Assembly (NCBI GenBank): GCA_041687335.1
Contig: JAWLCE010000016.1
Location: forward strand, 1-64,000
DNA from: JAJFUE01 sp041687335
Lineage (GTDB): Bacteria; Sumerlaeota; Sumerlaeia; MVZB01
Length of the DNA: 64,000 nt
Direction of reading: 5' to 3'
This document shows positions 58,234-64,000 of the stretch, piece after piece (within the stretch, counting starts at the first letter, position 1; each line of letters begins with the position of its first letter). Made by a program: the position numbers and the translations under genes. Below the pieces are notes generated by a model. That model saw only the letters and a program-made list of their open reading frames with translations, was not told where the DNA came from and did no database searches.

Positions 58234-59574
58234 TTAGTAAAGCGACCAGTAACGGGCGCGGTTGGGCGGCGGGACCAGGGCATCGGCCATGATGAGCATC
58301 GAGCCGAGCGGCCCGCCGGTTGAATCGGCGGTCAGCAGGACCGGGGTGGTGTAGGTGAAGTTACCGGCGGCGGGATTGGCATAGTTGGGGACCTGCGGCG
58401 GATCGACCACGTTGGTCGCCGTGGCATTGAGGAAGGTCGTCGCCGTCGGGCTGGTGGTGTTGGCGTTGACATGGCTGATGGTGTAGGTGTCGCCGGCTGT
58501 CTCCACGCCTTCGAAGGCGTGGGCGTGTGTGTTGTTGAACAGCGTGTTGGTCACGTTGATCTGGCGATCGGTGCCCGACCCGACCAGGATGCAGGCGCGG
58601 GCCGAATTTTCCTGAATGAAGTCACAGTGGTCGATGTTGATGCGGATGCCGTTGCTGTTGTTGCTGGCGCGGACGTTGATACAGCGCGACAGGTTGCGGT
58701 GCTCAAAGACGCAACGGCTGTAGTTGACGATCGGCGAGGCGGTGGGATTGCTGCTGTCGCGCGGCCGGTGCTCGACGGTCATCCAGTTGGTCTCGGGGGT
58801 GGTGGGCTGGGTCTGACGGATCCAGCAGTTCTCGAAGTTGAGCAGGCCATTGATGCCGCCATAGATGCTGAGGGCCTCGCGGGCGCCGCCATCATAATGG
58901 GATTCCATCTCGCAGCCGCGGAAGGTGAAGTTGGCCGAATTGAGCAGGTTGGTGCCCCCGCGCAGGTAGACCGCGCCGCGGCTGGCGCGCGCCATCAGAA
59001 AGCGGCAGTATTCGACGGTATGGGTCGCGCCGGCGGGAATTTCCCGAACGGCATGGAAACCATAGGCGGCGCCGAAGGTGTTGAAGAACTTGACGTGCGA
59101 GCTGCCCGAACTGCCGACGAAGACGCCGACGGTGGTCCCGGTGGTGTTGACCACATCAAAGTTGGAGATGTTGACCAGGCCCGCCGAATGGTCCAGGCGC
59201 ACCGCGTAAAGCGTAGCCCGGTAGACGTTCTGCTGATCGATGATGAACTTGCCGCCATCGATGCTACCGATGCTGGCGCCCTCGGCCCCGTCCGCCGTGC
59301 GAATGACATGGGTGACGGCGACATCAGGGTCGCCGGTCAGCACCGGGTTGACGCCGGGGTCGGCGACCAGGCTGATCGCCTTATCAATGACGATTGACTC
59401 GGCGAAGGGGCCGGCGTTGGTCACGCGAATCGTGTCGCCGGGAGCGGCGGCCTGAACCGCCGCACTGATCGTGGCATGCTGCGTCGGCACAATCAGTTCG
59501 GCAGCCTGCGCCTGAACGGCGGCCATCGTCAGCAGTGCACCCAGAGAGAATGTGAAAATTTTTTTACACATCAC
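58234..59574 (-). CDS. Exported right-handed beta-helix protein
   Basis: 446 residues. Signal peptide (1-24, cut after AQAAE-type site). A parallel beta-helix of pectate-lyase type: IVPTQHATISAAVQAAAPGD, repeated short strands with Asn/Ser/Thr turns (SNFDVVNTTG; SRCVFEHRNLSRCINVRASN), no visible catalytic triad. A C-terminal tail rich in Pro/Arg (ALVPPPNRARYWSLY) may be a sorting or anchoring end. Its Asn/Thr content and lower GC differ from its neighbours. Function unknown; polysaccharide binding or lysis is likely. Confidence 0.78.
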   Translation of the reverse strand: MMCKKIFTFSLGALLTMAAVQAQAAELIVPTQHATISAAVQAAAPGDTIRVTNAGPFAESIVIDKAISLVADPGVNPVLTGDPDVAVTHVIRTADGAEGASIGSIDGGKFIIDQQNVYRATLYAVRLDHSAGLVNISNFDVVNTTGTTVGVFVGSSGSSHVKFFNTFGAAYGFHAVREIPAGATHTVEYCRFLMARASRGAVYLRGGTNLLNSANFTFRGCEMESHYDGGAREALSIYGGINGLLNFENCWIRQTQPTTPETNWMTVEHRPRDSSNPTASPIVNYSRCVFEHRNLSRCINVRASNNSNGIRINIDHCDFIQENSARACILVGSGTDRQINVTNTLFNNTHAHAFEGVETAGDTYTISHVNANTTSPTATTFLNATATNVVDPPQVPNYANPAAGNFTYTTPVLLTADSTGGPLGSMLIMADALVPPPNRARYWSLY

Positions 59575-59854
59575 ACAATCATCCTTTCAGATTCCAATTT
59601 GGCAAGAGGACATCTCTCGCGAAGGTAGCGTATGACCCCGAGAGATAAATGGCAATAAAAATCTCCAGAACCTGACCGTGACTCGCATGCATGACTGAGA
59701 ACGGTCAGATATAGGGCATCAGGGACAATTATTCGAGTTCGCTTTTGACATCGTCCGGCGAACGACATAACATATCCCAGCCTGTGCGGGCTGGACCGCC
59801 AAACGGCGCGGGGGGATGGCTTGTGATTCCCCCCCGGTCCCCCGCGAGCCTGTC

Positions 59855-59930
59855 GAGCGCGTAGCTCAGTCGGTAGAGCAGCGGCCTTTTAAGCCGTTGG
59901 TCCTGGGTTCGAGTCCCAGCGCGCTCACCA
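59855..59930 (+). tRNA. tRNA-Lys (anticodon TTT)
   Basis: 76 bases including an encoded CCA. Acceptor GAGCGCG pairs with CGCGCTC; D-arm AGCTCAGTCGGTAGAGC; anticodon loop CTTTTAA (TTT); T arm GGGTTCGAGTCCC. Confidence 0.97.
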
Positions 59931-60246
59931 TCTCCCACGCTGCAACTCTAATCATTTCAATGTGATTGATCTAATACCCACTCGAACTGACCCACCCCGT
60001 CCGATGGATGGGTGGTAGCCCGGGAAAATTCTGCCGATTATTTGGCATTATAACCAGCGATTCGTCATTTATTTGGCGATCGTTGAGTCGGAATCCTGGG
60101 ACGTGATCACTTTACCGATTCCCGCAGCAGCGCACTTTGCCGACACCATAAAGCCACATATTAGAAAGTTCCATGGCATATTTCAGCCGCATGCGGAGCC
60201 TGATTCGGGGGCTTTGGCAGCGCCAATTTGCCGCCGGGGCCATGGC

Positions 60247-60262
60247 TGGCACTGGGCTTGCA
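60247..60262 (+). promoter_or_regulatory. Sigma-54 promoter of the flagellar basal-body operon
   Basis: TGGCACTGGGCTTGCA: -24 TGGCAC and -12 TTGCA with exact spacing, predicted start near 60274. The flgB ATG follows 34 bases later with a strong Shine-Dalgarno. This argues against a longer flgB start at 60173. The rest of 59931-60307 shows nothing else. Confidence 0.85.
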
Positions 60263-60307
60263 TCCACGCTGGCTGCGCGAGTCCGCATCCGGCTGGGAGG
60301 TGGGGCG

Positions 60308-60652
60308 ATGGAACTTTTCGACATCAACATCCAACGCATGGAGAAGGCGCTCGATCTGCGCTCGCAGAATCAGCGGCTGATCGCCTCGAACTTAGCCAAT
60401 CTCGATACGGCGGGCTTCAAGGCGCGGCGGCTGGATTTTGCGGCCTCGATGGAGCAGGCGATGGCGGGACAGGAACATCCGGCCGTCATCGAGCTATCGA
60501 CGGAACCGGGGATCTCGCTGGACGGCAACAACGTCAGCCTGGACGGCGAGCTTTCGCAGATGGGCCGCAACAAGACGATGTATCAATTGACGGCGCAGAT
60601 TCTGGCTGACAAGTTCCGCCAGATTGCAACCGTCTTCGACAAGACACAATAA
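60308..60652 (+). CDS. flgB: Flagellar basal-body rod protein FlgB
   Basis: 114 residues. Proximal rod component, exported by the flagellar apparatus. Family start MELFDINIQRMEKALDLRSQ with NQRLIASNLANLDTAGFKAR; the C-terminal helix reads MYQLTAQILADKFRQIATVF. GGGAGGTGGGG precedes the ATG. First gene of flgB-flgC-fliE-fliF-fliG. Confidence 0.93.
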   Translation: MELFDINIQRMEKALDLRSQNQRLIASNLANLDTAGFKARRLDFAASMEQAMAGQEHPAVIELSTEPGISLDGNNVSLDGELSQMGRNKTMYQLTAQILADKFRQIATVFDKTQ

Positions 60653-60663
60653 GGAAGGCCGCG

Positions 60664-61110
60664 ATGAACGACTTCATGGCGCTCGATATCAGCGGGGCGG
60701 GGATGACGGCGCAGCGCACGCGCATGCGGCTGATTGCCGAGAACCTGGCCAACCAGCACACCACCGGCCCCGACGGGCCGTATCAGCGGCGCGACGCGGT
60801 CCTGAAGGCGACCCCGCTGGAGTTTTCCCAGGAACTGGCCGGCGCGATCGACCAGGGGACCGATCCCGCACTGGCGGCGGCGCAGAGCGTGGCGGTCGAT
60901 CACGTGCGCGTCGACGAGAGCGAACCGGTGCGGGTTTATGATCCGAGCCATCCCCACGCCGACGGTCAGGGCTACGTCGCCTACCCGAACATCAGCATCT
61001 TTCGCGAGATGACCGACCTGGTGGAGGCGTCGCGATCGTATGAGGCCAACCTGGCGGCCTCACAGGCCACCAAACAGATGCTGCAGTCAGCGATGGAACT
61101 CTTGAAGTAA
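60664..61110 (+). CDS. flgC: Flagellar basal-body rod protein FlgC
   Basis: 148 residues. Rod protein. LDISGAGMTAQRTRMRLIAE, ENLANQHTTGPDGPYQRRDA, then the family end YVAYPNISIFREMTDLVEAS and YEANLAASQATKQMLQSAME. AAGGAAGG precedes the ATG, 11 bases after flgB. Confidence 0.95.
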   Translation: MNDFMALDISGAGMTAQRTRMRLIAENLANQHTTGPDGPYQRRDAVLKATPLEFSQELAGAIDQGTDPALAAAQSVAVDHVRVDESEPVRVYDPSHPHADGQGYVAYPNISIFREMTDLVEASRSYEANLAASQATKQMLQSAMELLK

Positions 61111-61132
61111 GCGGATGGATGGAGCGGCGAGC

Positions 61133-61456
61133 ATGGAAATCAGCCCGATCAATGTCAGCAATCATCTGCGCGTGCTGGGCCCGCAGGCCGCCGGGGCGCG
61201 CCCCGAGGTCGAGCCGCTGGGCGCGCCGGCCAAGGGGCCCGGCTTCAGCCAACTGCTGGCCGAGCAGATTGACAAGGTCAACACCCAGATGGTCGGCGCC
61301 GATCAGGCGGCCGGGGCGCTGGTCAGCGGCCAGAGCGAGGATGTCCACGGCACGCTGATCGCGATGCAGAAGGCCAACCTCTCCTTTCGGATGCTGGTCG
61401 AGGTCCGCAACAAGGCGATCCGGGCTTACGAGGAACTGATGCGCATCCAGGCATGA
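61133..61456 (+). CDS. fliE: Flagellar hook-basal body protein FliE
   Basis: 107 residues. Links the MS ring to the rod. GFSQLLAEQIDKVNTQMVGA and AMQKANLSFRMLVEVRNKAI then RAYEELMRIQA are family-typical. The ATG at 61133 follows GGAG; an in-frame ATG at 61115 has no good site. Confidence 0.93.
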   Translation: MEISPINVSNHLRVLGPQAAGARPEVEPLGAPAKGPGFSQLLAEQIDKVNTQMVGADQAAGALVSGQSEDVHGTLIAMQKANLSFRMLVEVRNKAIRAYEELMRIQA

Positions 61457-61506
61457 TGAAATCATGATCTGGCCGAGGGTGAAAATTTGAACGGGGCAAC
61501 AGGGCG

Positions 61507-63225
61507 ATGCAACTATTGGCGAACATGACACGGCAGACCGGGGACTTGCTGCGGGCGCAGCCGCTGGCGCGCAAGCTGGTGCTGCTGGCGATGGTGCTGG
61601 CCTCGGTGGCGGCGATGATGTTCCTGGTGATCCGGGCCCAGACCGGCGGCTATGCCGTGCTTTACAGCGGGCTGGAGCGCGGCGACATCGGCGAGATCGC
61701 ACGGGCGCTCGATCGCAAGGGCATTCCCTACCGCAGCGAGAACGCCGGCGAGACGATCAAGGTGGCGCGCAACCGGGTCGACGAGGCGCACCTGGCGCTG
61801 GCGATGGAGGGGCTGCCCAGCAGCGGCACCCCCGGCTTCGACATGCTCGACCGCCCGACCATCGGCCAGTCCAACTTCGTCCAGCAGAAGAATTATCACC
61901 GCATGCTCGAGGGAGAGATCGTCCGCTCGCTGACCAACTTCGAGAACATTGAGCAGGCGCGGGTTCATATCGCGCTGCCTGAAGACTCACCCTTCATTCG
62001 TGACCAGCGCGAGGCGACCGTGTCGGTGCAGGTCAAGCTGCGCCGCGGCACCCAGCTCAACGAGCGCCAGATCAGCGGCATCACGCATTTCGTCTCGCTG
62101 GCGATCAAGGGAGTGGACCCCAGCCACATCGCGATCGTGGACCAGCAGGGCAACATGCTCAACCAGGCGCGCGAGGATTCGCTGGCGCAGAACTCGGCCG
62201 CCCAGGCGCAGTACAAGCTGGCTTACGAGGAGCGGCTCAAGCGCGAGGTCGAGAGCCTGATCGAGAACACAATCGGGCGTGGCCGCGTGGCCGCCCGCGT
62301 GCAGGCGGACTTTGATTTCTCCTCGCTGCGCGAGGAAAGCCAGATCTACAACCCCGAGGACCAGGAGCCAATCCCGACGATGGAGCAGTCCACGCTCGAG
62401 CAGCGCACAGCGGTCGGCGAGGTGCTGCGGCCGGCCGGATCGGCATCCAACGTGCCGGGGCTGGACAAGGGTGGCGCGCCCGTGGCCGAGGGGGGCAACC
62501 TGCGCCAGGACTCCACCCGCCAGTTCGCGGTTTCGCAGCAGCGGCGCGAGACGACGCTCAACGTTCCCCAGCTCAAGCGGCTGACCGTCGCGGTGCTGGT
62601 CGACGGCAAGCACACGGTCGAGGGGGGTCAGACCACCTTCGAAACGCTCTCGCAGCCCGAGCTGACCAACATTGAGAACCTGGTGCGCGCCACCGTCGGC
62701 TTCAGTGACGACCGCGGCGACATGGTGATGGTCCAGTGTTCGCCCTTCACGGTGGCGGCGTTCGAGGACACGCTCGACAGCGGCTGGCTCGATCCCAACA
62801 TGCGCCGGCTGTTCGAGCACGGACTTCAGTGGTTTGTGATCGGCCTGATCGGCCTGCTGCTGATCACGACCGTCATCCGGCCGGCGATCAAACAGATTCT
62901 GGTGGTGCCGGCGCAGGCGCAGGCGCTGCCGGGGGTGCACATCGCGCTGCCCCGGCAGGCGGGCGAGCAGGCCGGCAGCGAACATCATTCTGCAGGCGCG
63001 TCAGGATCGCATGCCGGCGAGGCCGCCGGCGGCGCGATGCTGGCCGAGCGACTGCTGGGCAACAGCGAGCAGACGCGCATGTTCCAGATGCAGCAGATGG
63101 CGGCCGAGCAGGCGCGCACCTCGCAGGCCCAGGCCCAGCAGATCCACAAGGAAGTGCTCGAGACGGCCAAGACCCAGCCGCAAAAGACGGTCAGCCTGTT
63201 GCGCCAGTGGATGGACGAAGCCTGA
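61507..63225 (+). CDS. fliF: Flagellar MS-ring protein FliF
   Basis: 572 residues. Two membrane helices (about 25-45 and 440-465) with the periplasmic ring domain between: VLYSGLERGDIGEIARALDR, NFVQQKNYHRMLEGEIVRSL and ARVHIALPED. The C-terminal cytoplasmic tail ends LLRQWMDEA, the FliG-binding part. The MS ring is the base on which the motor is built. Confidence 0.96.
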   Translation: MQLLANMTRQTGDLLRAQPLARKLVLLAMVLASVAAMMFLVIRAQTGGYAVLYSGLERGDIGEIARALDRKGIPYRSENAGETIKVARNRVDEAHLALAMEGLPSSGTPGFDMLDRPTIGQSNFVQQKNYHRMLEGEIVRSLTNFENIEQARVHIALPEDSPFIRDQREATVSVQVKLRRGTQLNERQISGITHFVSLAIKGVDPSHIAIVDQQGNMLNQAREDSLAQNSAAQAQYKLAYEERLKREVESLIENTIGRGRVAARVQADFDFSSLREESQIYNPEDQEPIPTMEQSTLEQRTAVGEVLRPAGSASNVPGLDKGGAPVAEGGNLRQDSTRQFAVSQQRRETTLNVPQLKRLTVAVLVDGKHTVEGGQTTFETLSQPELTNIENLVRATVGFSDDRGDMVMVQCSPFTVAAFEDTLDSGWLDPNMRRLFEHGLQWFVIGLIGLLLITTVIRPAIKQILVVPAQAQALPGVHIALPRQAGEQAGSEHHSAGASGSHAGEAAGGAMLAERLLGNSEQTRMFQMQQMAAEQARTSQAQAQQIHKEVLETAKTQPQKTVSLLRQWMDEA

Positions 63226-63239
63226 GGAGGCGGGAACCG

Positions 63240-64000
63240 ATGTCGAGCGCGATGAAGAAGTCACAGGAATCCAACAAGACGCTGGGCGGGCTGGACAAGG
63301 CGGCGATCATGCTGCTGTCGCTCGATGAGGCATCAGCCAGCGAGGTGCTCAAGCTGATGGACGAGCGCGAGATCCAGCGCGTCACCGGCCACGCCTCGCG
63401 CCTGCGCTCGCTGACGATGGAGCAGATCAACAATGTGCGCGAGGAGTTCCTCGTGCGCCTGTCGGACTCCAGCCCGCTGCTGATCAGCCAGGCGCGCGAA
63501 CAGCTCAAGGTCGTGCTCAAGAAGATCCTGCCGCCCGAGCGTTTTCAGAAATTCATCGAGATCCTCGAGACCGGCGACGAGCTGAGCGAGGGTTTCGAGT
63601 CGATCAAGTGGATCGACAGCCAGACCATCGCCGCCTTCCTCAACCACGAGCACCCGCAGACGATTGCGCTCATCCTTGCGCACTTGGACAACACCAAGGC
63701 CGCCGAGATCCTGACCCAGATGCCCAAGGCGATCCAGACCGACATCGTCATGCGCGTGGCGGCGCTGGACCGGATCAACCCGGAACTGGTGCGAGAGGTC
63801 CAGGAGGTGATCCTGACGGAGATCATGGCCTCGGGCGTCAACAAGAGCCGGCGGGTGGGCGGGTTCCAGGCCGTCGCCGAGATCTTGAACAGCCTCGACG
63901 GCCAGACCGAGGAGGCGATCTTCGGGCAGATGGAGGAGACCGATCCGAAGCTGGCCGAGACGATCCGCGAAATGATGTTTGTCTTCGAAGACCTCAGCAA
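63240..64000 (+). CDS. fliG: Flagellar motor switch protein FliG, N-terminal part (runs off the window end)
   Basis: About 253 codons are visible and the frame is open to the last base. It begins after AGGAGG with GGLDKAAIMLLSLDEASASE (FliF-binding domain). The middle domain has the hallmark EHPQTIALILAHL. The C-terminal torque-generating domain, with the charged residues that contact MotA, lies beyond the window. FliG is a rotor/switch component. Confidence 0.95.
   Translation, partial: MSSAMKKSQESNKTLGGLDKAAIMLLSLDEASASEVLKLMDEREIQRVTGHASRLRSLTMEQINNVREEFLVRLSDSSPLLISQAREQLKVVLKKILPPERFQKFIEILETGDELSEGFESIKWIDSQTIAAFLNHEHPQTIALILAHLDNTKAAEILTQMPKAIQTDIVMRVAALDRINPELVREVQEVILTEIMASGVNKSRRVGGFQAVAEILNSLDGQTEEAIFGQMEETDPKLAETIREMMFVFEDLS

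Noticed and set aside
60173..60307. Longer start for flgB at 60173
   Set aside because: It would place the sigma-54 promoter inside the gene; FlgB proteins begin at the conserved segment after 60308, which has a strong ribosome-binding site.

Overview
The window is a GC-rich stretch of chromosome from a motile, diderm (Gram-negative-type) bacterium. Diderm signs are an MlaD-type MCE protein, a GmhB-like heptose phosphatase homologue, lipoproteins with lipoboxes, an OpgC-like acyltransferase and flagellar FliF/FliG. Motility is shown by flagellin, FliS and a basal-body operon. The partial 16S rRNA gene is bacterial and differs by one base from the standard EUB338 probe site. The mix of sigma-54-type flagellar promoters, a large Alu-containing SRP RNA, pseudopilin-like proteins, DUF4838, FG-GAP and beta-helix exported proteins and sugar-acid enzymes would suit a little-cultured diderm phylum such as the Sumerlaeota/BRC1 or planctomycete-like lineages. 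I cannot place it from sequence reading alone.

Layout. 1-1.9 kb: 5' two thirds of a 16S gene on the minus strand, behind a leader of about 0.8 kb that holds up to five tandem sigma-70-like promoters. 2.2-15.5 kb: housekeeping and metabolism (mlaD-like, coaBC, opgC-like, obg, proB, a NagB/PIG-L fusion, a DegT-family protein without its PLP lysine, ribD, a membrane protein). 15.5-20.8 kb: peroxiredoxin, a 155-bp duplicated intergenic element, a PfkB kinase and acnB. 20.8-22.7 kb: flagellin/fliS/small-protein operon with a sigma-54 promoter. 22.9-28 kb: cdsA and uppS, a YhiN-like flavoprotein, tRNA-Pro, a glycosyltransferase and a pseudopilin. 28-39.7 kb: accessory genes (a large unknown protein, a lone non-catalytic M16 homologue, YbjQ, an exported TIM barrel, DUF4838), SRP RNA, gmhB-like, a pseudopilin C-terminal fragment and an FG-GAP protein. 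39.9-46.7 kb: clpB, yceH, a methyltransferase/VanZ/DUF547 operon and mutM. 46.7-53.2 kb: a partial dcw cluster (ftsW-murG-murC), a polysaccharide deacetylase and prfB. 53.5-57.6 kb: a sugar-acid island (TIM-barrel lipoprotein, eda, kdgK, Nramp-like transporter). 57.7-60 kb: tRNA-Val, tandem hairpin repeats, a beta-helix protein and tRNA-Lys. 60.2-64 kb: flgB-flgC-fliE-fliF-fliG from a second sigma-54 promoter, running off the window end.

Themes. (1) Several enzymes keep their family fold but have lost textbook catalytic or metal-binding residues (NagB domain, DegT protein, M16 protein, GmhB, Nramp-like transporter). (2) Intergenic space is rich in dispersed degenerate repeats and hairpin elements of at least five families. 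(3) The flagellin and basal-body operons carry nearly identical -24/-12 promoters, pointing to shared sigma-54 control.

No CRISPR array, prophage or transposase gene was seen. Start codons were chosen from ribosome-binding sites and family N-termini.
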